A stretch of DNA of 64,000 bases, taken from positions 11,689,537 through 11,753,536 of the forward strand of contig NC_058155.1 of NCBI RefSeq assembly GCF_011075055.1, read 5' to 3'. The notes beneath the pieces were generated by a model that saw only the letters and a list, made by a program, of their open reading frames with translations, was not told the DNA's origin and did not search any database. Positions 1 to 11,061 of the stretch are shown here, piece by piece. This DNA comes from Mangifera indica (Eukaryota > Streptophyta > Magnoliopsida > Sapindales > Anacardiaceae). How positions within the stretch are numbered: the first letter of the stretch is position 1; each line of letters starts with the position of its first letter. Made by a program: the position numbers and the translations under genes.

Positions 1-265
1 CGGCAATGTTAATGCCTTTCAATTTCTCTCTGAGCTTGTCACCGACGGGCAAAGAGAGAAACTCGGGGATTCTGGCGGCCGATTGATTAATTCCTCGTCG
101 TTGGAGAAATTTACGGAAAAACCCTCTCTCCGATAACTCCAGAGACGTTATGTACTCACGGCTGTAAGTCGAAGGTGAGTGTTCTAGAGTCACAGCCGCT
201 GGCGAGAGTCGATAGCCGTAAGTCTTAGCAATCAGACGCTTCGCCAGGGCTTTACGAAGTTCCAT
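1..265 (-). CDS. Mitochondrial calcium uniporter (MCU/DUF607)-like, N-terminal part
   Basis: First 88 codons of a gene that runs off the left edge. The ATG is at 265-263 and the frame stays open to base 1. The start MELRKALAKRLIAK is basic and rich in R, S and T, as in mitochondrial targeting sequences. It is followed by GFFRKFLQRRGINQS and then LPVGDKLREKLKGINIA. From memory, this order (F-R-x-F-L-x-R-R, P-x-G-x-x-L-x-E-K-L, then an I-N/D-I segment) is the N-terminal conserved part of plant MCU proteins, which form the inner-membrane calcium channel. The channel-forming DxxE region would lie outside the window, so identity rests on the N-terminus alone. A good TATA box lies about 80 bp upstream. 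Another DUF607 paralogue is possible; an unrelated mitochondrial protein is less likely. Confidence 0.62.
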   Translation of the reverse strand, partial: MELRKALAKRLIAKTYGYRLSPAAVTLEHSPSTYSREYITSLELSERGFFRKFLQRRGINQSAARIPEFLSLPVGDKLREKLKGINIA

Positions 266-339
266 TGATTATCTAGAGACAGAAAAAGAAGAGTAGAGGG
301 GCTCAAATTTTGAGCAAAGAAGGTGGGGGGTGTCCATGG

Positions 340-347
340 TATATATA
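340..347 (-). promoter_or_regulatory. TATA box of the MCU-like gene
   Basis: Read on the minus strand this is TATATATA inside a GC-richer context, about 80 bp upstream of the ATG at 265. That spacing suits a plant core promoter with a short 5' leader. Assigned by position only. Confidence 0.5.
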
Positions 348-568
348 GCGGGTCCAAGGAAGGAGGAGAATCTTGAGTTTTTGAGAATCTCGAAGGGTAA
401 AATCGCGATTTCTCACATTAATTTCGAGCCGTGAGAAGAAAGTAAACACTACGTGGATTCCAATGGCAAACCTGGAATATACCCGTTTTAATACAACTGA
501 ATATTTTTGTTTATTATTATTTACTTTTTTATCATTTTTCAACTTAACGGCTTAAAATGGGAATTTTC

Positions 569-574
569 CACGTG
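569..574. promoter_or_regulatory. G-box (CACGTG)
   Basis: The palindrome CACGTG lies within CCACGTGG, about 300 bp upstream of the MCU-like ATG. This is the binding core for bZIP and bHLH factors in plants. A single six-base site is weak evidence. Confidence 0.3.
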
Positions 575-3500
575 GCTGCGTACTATTTGATGGTGTTATC
601 CGAGGTGTCAACATCCGCTTAATAATTTGGACTTTTTGGGTGTTTGAGAAGACTAAAATACGCCTAATAGGTTATTTGTACTTTTTCTGGAGGCCGCTTG
701 CGGAAAGGGAAAGGAGACCTCCGCTAAACTACATTTAATTGAGGCGGTTGTTCTAGAGGGAATCAATTATATAGCCGTAGATGTCGGTCCACCGTTAATT
801 CTTGATCCAAGGGCGGAAATTTTTCAAGGTTGATCAGTCTAAGAAAAGGAGAAGAATAATGATATAATTTATTGGAATACACTAGTGTTAATTCATTTTA
901 GTCTAATATAAAAATTTATGCCACCATGGTGGTTGTTCTTGCATAAAATTATGTAGATAATTGTTGAGAACCCAATTAATAACTTTCAATTAGCCATTAA
1001 TTTGAAGATGATAAACATAACTCATTTTTAACTTGAGGATAAGGTACGTTTCGATGATTTAGGTGACGATTACTTGAGGAGTTTACCTATCGTAACACCT
1101 ACAAAAACCCTTATGGAAGTGATCCAAGATGCATCCCAAGGCTTAACCTCCAAGCCCAATTGATAAATTCATACGATATTCTAGTTCAATGACTACATAG
1201 ATTAACACACTCTGAATAACAGAAGTTAGAAAGTTCTATGGTACCTAGATTATGAGTTATTATATAAAAATGGATTAGTATTGCGTTTTTAGTATCAATG
1301 AAACTATATGTATTCAATTTTGAGTATTTAATTAGATATATAAATTATGTCATTATATGATTAAATGATTTTTTAATTAAAAATAAAATAATATATAATT
1401 TATGATTATACATTATTTGAATACTTTGAAAATATAAAATTGGATGCATGTAATGTTGTGGTTTTTTTTTTTGTAACAAGAAATTTGACTAGAGTTGAAC
1501 CAAAACTAACTACATTAAATAGGATAAACTTTAGATTTAGTAATCAACTTTACAATCATTAAACCAGATAAGTTATGAGTTTACTAATGATATATCATCT
1601 GTAAAGATTTAAACTCATACTTTTTTATATATGAAATTTCCTTCTTTGTTATTCAAGTTATCTCTTAGGATATATAACATTGTTCTTTGTGCATAAGCAA
1701 ACGACAAATTTTTTGTTTTTTGATTGATCTACCGGAAGATGAAAATTAAAATCGAGATGTGAAGTGGAGACAGATATTTCCAGGGAAAGACAAATGATTC
1801 CAGGGAATTTGCCTGAATTTGAGGGAAGTCATGATTAAAATACTTGGATGCATAACTGTTCAGCTTTAATTTAGTAACGCTCATCACCAAGCCTTCTTCA
1901 CTACTGCATGCTCACTACATGCCGCTCAGGAGGCCTACGCTGGTCAACAGGCTTCACATGCTTGCCATTTGCCTTTGCATAGGCATACTACTTTTTTTGG
2001 CCGAATGCAACCACACGTGCTAGAAAAGCCTATATATGCTTCTTACTCTTGCAAATTGCGCCCAAATTAAGCTAAGCAAAACAGTTGCAAAACTTCATAA
2101 TTTTGATCATGGCATACAGAAAGAGATGACATGATCTAAATCCAATCATCTTTCAGATTCCTATGATCCAATAATGGTTGTCTGTCTAACACAATAGCTT
2201 TTCTTGTTAAAACTAGTTATTCAACAAGATTTCAAAAAAGAAAGATCAAAACATGAGTCATTCAGGGTTTTGTACCTTATGTGAATTCGATGAATTGTAG
2301 ATTAGTATTGCATTATGTTATATCCCATGAAGAATTCCAATAGTTACATAATATTGGTCTAGGTTTATCTATAACATGTTAACTTAATCTAGTTACATAA
2401 AAGAGTGTTAGATGATAATTGAACTATTTTATATATATACACAGTGATGAACGCATTTTTTAGAGAAGAGGAAAATTCTTTTCCTAGGAACCAAAACATA
2501 CACAAAGTCTCCCAAGATTACGCTATCAGATTGGCAATATATGAAGACAAAATGATATCGCGGAAATAACTCACATCATACTCTTTGATAATGTAGATCA
2601 TCAGACAAATGAATCAAAACTTAGGTATGTCAATTTTTTTAATAATCGATTTATAAAATTAGGTATAATATTTTCCAACACATAAGATAGATCCGAAAGT
2701 GACTACATTTATCATATTTATTAAGCTTTTTATAAATAAAACTCAATTTGAGAATTCTTCCTCTTACTTTTCTTTAATAAAGGATTATATATACAGTGAC
2801 ATCAGATAAATAGTGAGATTCTTGGTTCAAGTGGGAGAAAGATACCTAGCCCTAGGAGATGGGTGCAGAGACTTTGTTGGCTTAGTGTATTGGAATTAAA
2901 GAATCCCAACATATTCGGAAGGTGGGAATCCATTTGAAATGCGTAAGAGGAATTATTGAGACACTAGTGGAAGTCTACTCCATCCACATTTCCTCTGGTG
3001 GGTTATATAGAAATAGAGAATCAAAATCTTAAAGTACAATTGTGTTATGCAGTCACATCTGCCTGGTACATCGAGGAATAATGAAACAATGAAATATAAA
3101 AGTAACATTCGTAAGAAAGAAGTGGAAATCTAGTAACATTTAATGGGTTGCCTACACGAAGAACACAAAGAATCCCATTGCAAAATTGTTGGTGCTCGGA
3201 AGCATGGTAGTTAAATCGTATATTAAAAACTTAATTTTATATATCGTATCATATTGTATGGTATAATTTTTAAGAAATAAAATAATAAAAAATATAATTA
3301 ATGTCTCATCATTTTAAAGAATATCACAAATATTTTTAAAAATTTAAAATTTAGAATATCACAATTTATATATGTAATACAAATCGTGTTATAAGATACG
3401 TATCATATCATACAATATATTCACTGTATCATATTTATTATAATACACTTTATGATATGTATCGTTTTTTATCTGTACCATATCATAAAATACGTATCAT

Positions 3501-5309
3501 ATATCGTATGATATTGATAATTATACTCAAAAGAATTAGCATGCCTATCCCAAGGTTAGGGGCCGATTTTCAAGTGGGAATCCACCATGGCACTGCATCA
3601 TATCCTTTATTGGCCACACAATAATAATCGATGCTGATGCTGATTATATGCTTAATCTTTGATCAGATATATATTTTTTCTTGCTGACTATTACTGCTAC
3701 GTAAGCCCACTGAATCATGGAGGCATGAAGCCTGACCTTATATATTACTAGTTGGTGATGGCATTTTGGTGACAAAAACAAGCTTTCTTCCGACGAGGTC
3801 CACTAGAGACTTGATTTTTGAAATTGAGTCAATGATGCTACATAGAGGAGGAAATTTAGAGCTGCTTCATTCACTTAATGTTATGCCAGATATGAATTGC
3901 ACCAATCCCTTTTAGCTTTAGTTTTCTTCATCGTATATATGATCATGTAAGCTTCCATATCTTCATTATTCTAATCACAAATATAGTTATATATATACAA
4001 TATTTATCCGACAATTTATCGTAAAATTATGTCTGCTCAGTTTTTTAGTTTTCATTTGAATATTCAAATGATATATTATCGTATCATTCAGTATTTTTTT
4101 ATAGATATATTCAATTGATACTCAAAACTGGTTATTCATAGTTTTGCTTTATAATTTATAGATGATAGATTATTATTAGGTTCGCTCGAGTCATTACACA
4201 TGTTTTTCAAGGGTGGATAAGATTAAGATGACTTCAGCTATAGAATGCCTCCGAATAATTAGGTGAAACACAATTAGGGATTATGGAATCTTAAAACGTG
4301 TAATCATAGACAAGCGGGAAGAAAAAGAAAATGGAAAATCTTAGAAAAGAAACAAATTGAGAATACTGTTAAGAGATGATGCAAAATCTTGTAGTAAAAG
4401 AGCTGGCCACTTGCTACAATTTGAGAACCCAGAGAATCGTCCATTAAAATGAACGCATAGAGATATGAAACGTGAGAATTACATAAGAGAGGAAGAGAGA
4501 GGGAGCTTTAAACCGGAAGAATATGCTGTAAACCGATTGAATCTCAACATAAATGTAGATTCATTCACATAAATGTTATAAAATTGAAGTTAAAAGTTTT
4601 AACGATTTAGACAAATATGATTACATTATGATTGATGTAGAATCAATTTTGGATTCAATCGATTGGCAATCTCATGAAACAGGTTTTTTTTTTTCCAAAT
4701 GTTTTCGAACAATATTATTTAGAATGAATATTTTTTTATGATTCATACATTATAAAAGAATATCTCGTCTCTTTTTATCATTATGCATTAAGAAAGAGGA
4801 CCTTATCATCTCGTTATAAACCCAATAAATTCAATAGTCTCGTAACTCAGATTTTATTAATAAATCGAACTATCATTTAACAAAATTGATCGCCGTACGT
4901 GCCCAAATTGGAAATTTTCGGTTTCCCCTGTAATTTGACAAAGGTTGAAACAATGGAGAATCGTGGCCTCCACCTCTCCATAATTCACGAACATACAGAA
5001 GACAAAATACTGGTGGCAGTCTGTTTTCATGGGTCTTCTCTACGTACACATTTAACACCTGAATTTCATAAAAGACTAATACAACTGCCGCCACGTTTAC
5101 AACATGGATTGGATTTATAAAATGAAACACGATCCCATTAGAACTTTGATTTAGTACCGAGAAAGAAAGCACATTATCCCTAATGGACGCTCAGGACCCA
5201 TAAAATTATATATATTAATCCCATTAATTAGGGTTAGGAATTAGGCTTTGTCTTGTATTGTTAGTTCTAGAAAAGAATATACCATAAATAATCTGTATAT
5301 ATATAAGTA

Positions 5310-5310
<1 letters not shown>
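575..5310. other. Gene-free AT-rich stretch
   Basis: No reading frame here looks like a known protein. The frames near 4.87-5.17 kb on both strands are short and low in complexity. Contents: a MITE-like palindromic core at about 1309-1447, an AT-rich stretch with repeated GTATCATA words at about 3220-3530, and an isolated TATATATGC near 2030 with no recognisable gene after it. I saw no tRNA or known microRNA sequence. Confidence 0.5.
3220..3530. repeat. Low-complexity GTATCATA-rich repeat
   Basis: About 300 bases with many copies of cgtatcat, gtatcata and gatacgtatcat in both orientations, in otherwise AT-only sequence. It may be a decayed MITE, but I could not pair clean terminal inverted repeats. 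Confidence 0.4.

Positions 5311-5315
<5 letters not shown>

Positions 5316-5368
<53 letters not shown>
5316..5368. repeat. (AT)n microsatellite
   Basis: An almost uninterrupted AT dinucleotide run of about 53 bases, likely polymorphic in length. A degraded copy of the window's MITE core, in reverse orientation, follows at about 5375-5470. Confidence 0.9.
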
Positions 5369-5371
<3 letters not shown>

Positions 5372-6447
5372 GTATATCAAATAGGTATATAATGATGTGT
5401 CATTATGTAATTGAGTATAATTTTATCTTTAATTCAAAATTACTTAATCATATGATGACGCATTATTTATTTATTTATCTTGAAACAAAAAATACCTAAA
5501 TTGGATGCTAAGTAGGTTAAGGTGACGTGAAACGTGTTTTGTGTATATAAATCTATAGTTAGAAAAGTGGTCCTTCTCGATAATTTATTGGGGGTTGGTG
5601 TTGTTGTTATCAATGGACAGAGACTCATCTTCTGCATGTGAAGTTCACATGCATGTATATAATCTTGAATAGAGTTGATCTTGTTGATCAAATTAAAATG
5701 GAAAGCACCCATTTCTAGAATTGATTGGCAAGGGTAGTGAATGATATAGAGCAAGACATTAGATTTGGGGAATAATGTTATTGAACCATATGCAAAATAT
5801 TTATAGAGGAAACCATTTTTAAGCCACTAGTTGAAAGTAGTGTCTCATTCTTGTGGCTATGCTTCGCAAACACAATTAAGAGTCTTGATAGGCCAAAATA
5901 GTGAAGTTGAATATCCATTTCTGAATTCTGATATCTATTATATTGACATAGGGTAAACAAAAACAAAGAGAGTTGGATATAGAGTGGTTTTTTAATAAGG
6001 TTTGATTTAGTGTTCGAAAATCTACATCCATAGTTACAATATTTTGACTCAGTGAGAAGTTTCAATATGACATGTATAAAAATTACAAAATTGTCAAAAT
6101 GATTTTGTTTGAGATAAAAGTCTCGAAACGAATTATTAAATTTTATGAGATTTTCTCACCTAACATAGGATGAAAGTTATATAATATTAAGTATTAGATA
6201 TTGTTATAATTTATCTTTTCGTTATACTCTTATGTCTATTTAAAACTCGCTTCAATAATCTTCTTTATTTAAAATATAAGAGGGGATGATTACATCATTT
6301 ACATTTAAAATTTATAATAATTTTCTAATCATTTACTTTTAAAGAATAAATTAATGATTGAAACCAACAAAGCAAAAAATTGTTACTTTTCATTGCCGTA
6401 AATGACATGGAAGAAATGTTTAAGAATATCTCTTATATGTTTCAATA

Positions 6448-6611
6448 AAATTATATGTATCTATTTTAAATACATAAATAGATATATATTTGATATGTGT
6501 CATTATGTGATTGAATGATTTTGAATTAAGAATAAAATAATACTCAATCATATGATGACATATATTAATATATGTATATTTATGTATTTAAAATAAATAT
6601 GTATAATATTA
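6448..6611. mobile_element. MITE-like hairpin, best-preserved local copy
   Basis: The left arm contains ctattttaaatacataaat followed by gtgtcattatgtgattgaat. The right arm carries the complement, with tcaatcatatgatgacata and then atttatgtatttaaaata. Arms of about 70 bases pair around a short AT-rich loop. There is no coding capacity. The same core recurs at about 1.31-1.45, 5.37-5.47, 7.04-7.14, 9.47-9.58, 10.10-10.26 and 15.73-16.02 kb, so this is a small non-autonomous DNA transposon family. Target-site duplications are not certain. Confidence 0.7.
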
Positions 6612-6829
6612 CTTTATCAAGTAAAAAACAAAAATATAAAAAAGGGGTAAAGTATTGCAACATTTCCGTGTATTTTCAGGACTTTTAAGTTCATATTTAT
6701 GGGCGTATGACCGACGGCTACCCTTTGGACTAAATGACTATTCAGAAGCGTATATGCTTTTGCGTGTTTGATTTTGCTTACAGATTTTTCCAAAGAGTGA
6801 GCTTCAAGTTGAAAACAATTGGTGGAGTG

Positions 6830-7300
6830 AGTTGCATCGCATGTTCTACACTCAGACTTGTTGGACGGGTCCAGACTTGGACTTGGCAATTACAAAGACA
6901 ACAAGGCCACCGTCAGAGACTATGAAAATCGAGAAATTACATAGTCAATTTAAACATGCAATAAGTAAATACCTGTCTGCGTCTCCACATGCTCAATATG
7001 AAAACAAATGGTAGAGTGAATCAGATCAATAAAACAATTTCTTCATATTTTTTTAATATACAGATAAATATAAAAATAATATATTATTATGTGATTAGAT
7101 GATTTTAAATTAATAATAAAGTTATACCCAATATACACATAACATTGCTCGAATAGTATAGGGACTTGTTGAGCAGGTTGGGACTTGGATTGGGACTGTC
7201 CTGCACTTGGACTTAGACTTGGTAATTACAACACAACAAAGGCGCCGGCCAAGACTATGTCTATCGGCGAGCGTCTCCGCATGTTCTGAGAAAAACGCTG
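6830..7300 (+). repeat. Local direct duplication, two diverged copies
   Basis: About 6860-7003 and 7180-7296 share cacttggacttrgacttgg-like words, then aattacaa, acaacaaggc versus acaacaaaggc, then gactatg, and finally gcgtctccrcatg. The copies are about 300 bp apart. The only frames are short, so I see no gene. The duplication looks ancient, with scattered substitutions and small indels. Confidence 0.55.
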
Positions 7301-10300
7301 GTCACTGGAATAATGTCTAGCCGCTTGATGAAACATCAGATATCTGAGAGCAATAGTAAATAATTTCCTTTAGTGGACGGACTTTTTCCATCCTAGTAGC
7401 AGAAGAATATAAAATCTGACCCAAGTGCGCGCTTGTCATATTATGCAACTTTTGGTGAAGAGATGAAGACGACAGAGCACAGCACTCTGCCATTGCTGAT
7501 CAAAGTTGAGGGCCCATTTGCCGTATTAAAGGTAAAAAACTGCCCAAATTGAGGGAAAAGTTTCAGAAAGGTACTTGGAGTGAATATTATAACCACGTAA
7601 TTAGACACTTTATGTCTCTTGAATATGATATGCATCCAAAAACTTTGACCAAGATGACTTCATTTGCGATATTACAGTTAGAATAACAAGTTGATGACAG
7701 AAAACCCATGGCAGAAAAATTAGCAAAGAAAGTGCCAGATTATTATAAGTGAATAGAATGGGCAAAGAGGAGAAAAAAGCAGCTTTTACTGGAACATTTT
7801 CAGCGGAAGAAATGAATCTTTGACCCGTTAGAAATCCAAATATTAATATGAAAATAATATTTGATTGTTGGCTACTCAACTTGGATAGAAAAGAGCTGTA
7901 AAAGAAGTCTGATAATGGTTCCACGATTGGACTTAAAGAAGTCCCACGTTCTGGGATCTGTATTGAATCTTTGACCAAAACAGCAGGAAACCTTTGTTTT
8001 ATTCTAAATCCCAACTAAAGAAAATGCATTAATGGAGGAAGAAGGAAAAGTTTGAAACTAAAAAAATGGGAAACTTCAAGGTCAGCTTTTTGCTGTTGCC
8101 GGGTTGAATTTTGATTGCGAAAGGAAGTAGAAAAGGCAATGGATCACCAAATTGAGAACGATTTAGAAATTTGATAACAAGAAGAAAATGAATATGGTAA
8201 ATTCATAGAGCTTTGTGATTTCTGTTCAACAAAGTATTACTGTAAAAATAAGGTAGAAAACAAGTATATAAAGGTTGGCTGGGAATTGAGAATCTGAATT
8301 GGATCCGAAAAATCAATCTGAGATTAGTTTGAGATCAATTAGTTAATGGTTAAACAGAGCTCAAATAATATTATTTTGAATTCGATTTAAGCGAATTTGA
8401 ATCCTAATATTCCGGTTGGTTGGAATTTTGTATTGTTTTATTTAAAATATTCAATGTTGGACTTAAACTTGGATATTTTGATCCAACTTTGAATTCAACC
8501 GGCCCTAGCCCAATCAACTTAATGTTCCTGCCAAAGCCCTTTAATTAGAAGTTGTGAAATAATTAAGGCCGCATTGTGGTCCAGCTTCCATCCAAACTTG
8601 GATGTTTTGGATTAATGGGGTCCAACAGGGATTGGGTAGGCTTTTAAAACGAACCAGAGAAAAACATTGACTTTGCGGTAGTGAGTTTAACTAGAAGCAG
8701 TACAATTGTGGTTGAAAATGTACGACTGCCTTTATGAATCTTATCTTACCAACAATTACAATAGCTTGGGCTCAAGTAATAGCAATAGATTTTAGGTAGG
8801 GGCGTTGGTGAGTGAATTGGCCATAAAAGAGGCTTATTGATTGGAAATAATGCTCAAAGTACGCACAACTATTAATTCTTAAGGGCGAACGGGTACGTAA
8901 ATGGAGTAGTTGGTTTACTTTACAAGGCAAGGTTGTTTAACTTGTTTACGTAGGGGAAAAAGAGCAGAAGACAGGGCACATGGGTACCACCTTTAGCTTG
9001 AATATTTAATGTTCAACTCCAGTTCAAGCTTGTTTTTACTAGTGTATAGTTTTATTAAAGGATTGCTAGTAGAATAAATAGTGTTATCATTAGAATAAAC
9101 AGTATTTTATGAGGATGAACAAATGATGACTTGTATGAATCAAACATGGATTTAAGTCTAAGTCAACTCAGCTCAAATTTGCCCCTGAATACAACCTATA
9201 TAGATTGGTTCCTAGTTTAGGAAAACTGTCACTTATTTCAAAGGTTAGAACGAGAGAATGGAGATGGTATTGGTGTGAGCGGAGTAGAAACCTTATTTTA
9301 GCTGAGAAATCATAGTCACTATTCCACCTAAAAACTTAAATAAACAAATAAATAAAGGAATTGAAAATGGGTATTTTGAAAGAGACTTGAGTTGGTTCAT
9401 CAAATGGAACCCCTTAAACTGGTATTTTAGTCGATGTGCTATAAGGGTAGTGTCCTAAATTGCGAGTACTAAGTATTCAAAAGATGTATCATTCTAAAAT
9501 TACATGATTTTGAATTAATAATAAAGTAATACTAATCACATATAATATATTATCTGTACATCCAATTAGATATTCAACATTGAGTGCATATCGCACTGCT
9601 CAAATATTATATGCACACAAATATTTGTAATCATCAACTTTATTAATTTGTTAAAATCAAATCCCGTCATTCTCACCATCCAACTTTCAAAATGCTCAAC
9701 TCATTATATTAGATACTATCTAAAACAGCCTTAACCATATCTTTCCAGGCTAAATGCAGTAGGATAGGCAGAATATCGATTCTTTCTTAGGAGCTAAAAA
9801 CTGGGGAGAGATGAGACCAATAGGATTAGGTGTTGTTTATTAATGTTTTGCCTAGTGGCTATCCTATCATTGATAATTTAGGTGTAGTAGGAGATGCATG
9901 GATGGGCCTCAACACTGAACTATATTGATGCAAGTGGGTTCCATTTTGATACTAAAATCTTTTGATTTTGACTTGTTAGAATATGAGTACTATTGTTTCG
10001 AAGTGAATATACAATGGATCTTACTTGTTGCAATTAAGATGGTTGTGTAAACAAACCATTATTTACCAAAGCAGTATTCACAATTGGTATATTTAATCAA
10101 TAAAAATATATATACCTATTTTAAATACACAAATACATATACATTTGATATAGGTCATCGAATAATTGAATAATTTTAAATTAAAAATAAAATAACATCT
10201 AATTACATAATAACATATTTTATATATTTTATATATACATAAAAATAGATACACATAATATTATTTGTATTTATCATATAAATAACTTTGGCCCTCTTAT

Positions 10301-11061
10301 TATCATTACCATTACCTCTAATATTTTACAATACAATTACCGCAGCAAGTATGACTTAAGTTTAAAAGAATTGTGGATCACCATGCTTAAATTGTCACGG
10401 AATCATGAAATAGCACTATTAAAGTATTACCAGTATAATAAATAGTATTGCAAAAAGGGTGAATCTAGAGAACAATATCACTAGAAAAGCAAACAAATCT
10501 AATTCAAGCCAAGTTATCAAGTTAAAACTCTAGTTTAATTTTGTCAAGCTAAAGAAGGATTCGAGCCCATGTCGACTCAACTCTAATTCTCCCCTAACTT
10601 ATAGTACCTATTTCATATCACCAAGCAAAATATAAAATGACCAAGAGGTAGCACAAAAATTGATTTATCTTTTATCTTTATCTTTATCACCGCCTAATAA
10701 TGTTATTATCGGCAACAAATAACAGGCAAAGGAGGAGAATGGCCGCAAACGAAGAATATATACAATTTTAGGGAATCCCCAATTCAGCAAATACATGAAA
10801 CAAAGCTTAGAAAGAAAGGCATATGGACTTCTTAAAGGTCTAGTTAACGGTTTAAGATATATCTACAATAACTATACTACCAAAAAGTAAGAACCTCTAT
10901 AACACACTAAATACTAACCTACTTACTGAAATGAAAAGAACAACCATAAACAAACCATGGATACATATGTTACATATATTATCACTACAGGGGTAGGGAA
11001 AGAGGGGTTTTGGATACCAGTATCTGTTAGCGTTCATAAACAAACTTCTACCATCTCCACC
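7301..11061. other. Gene-free stretch downstream of the AFR-like gene
   Basis: The longest frame (minus strand, about 7610-8014) has no recognisable domain and begins at no convincing start. Contents: MITE-core copies at about 9468-9580 and 10102-10263, and a dispersed motif around 9060-9130 (aataaacagtattt) that recurs near 41.9 kb. The final few hundred bases before 11062 are probably the 3' untranslated region of the AFR-like gene. Confidence 0.5.
10102..10263. mobile_element. MITE-like hairpin, second copy
   Basis: Same architecture as the copy at 6448-6611: the left arm has ctattttaaatacacaaat, the centre attttaaattaaaaataaaa, and the right arm cataaaaatagatacaca. It is more diverged than the first copy, but the arms still pair over most of their length. 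Confidence 0.6.

Noticed and set aside
303..542. 79-codon minus-strand frame upstream of the MCU-like gene
   Set aside because: Lys/Asn-rich, overlaps the likely promoter with TATA box, and has no similarity to a known family.
1900..2100. Possible small peptide or microRNA locus with a TATATATGC
   Set aside because: The only frame is about 24 codons without signal-peptide features, and I saw no known microRNA sequence or convincing stem.
4873..5172. Overlapping frames on both strands near 5 kb
   Set aside because: Overlapping short frames with no domain, flanked by AT repeat DNA, and no splice signals or promoter context.
7610..8014. 134-codon minus-strand frame
   Set aside because: Hydrophobic but no recognisable family, no supporting exons, and base composition like its non-coding surroundings.
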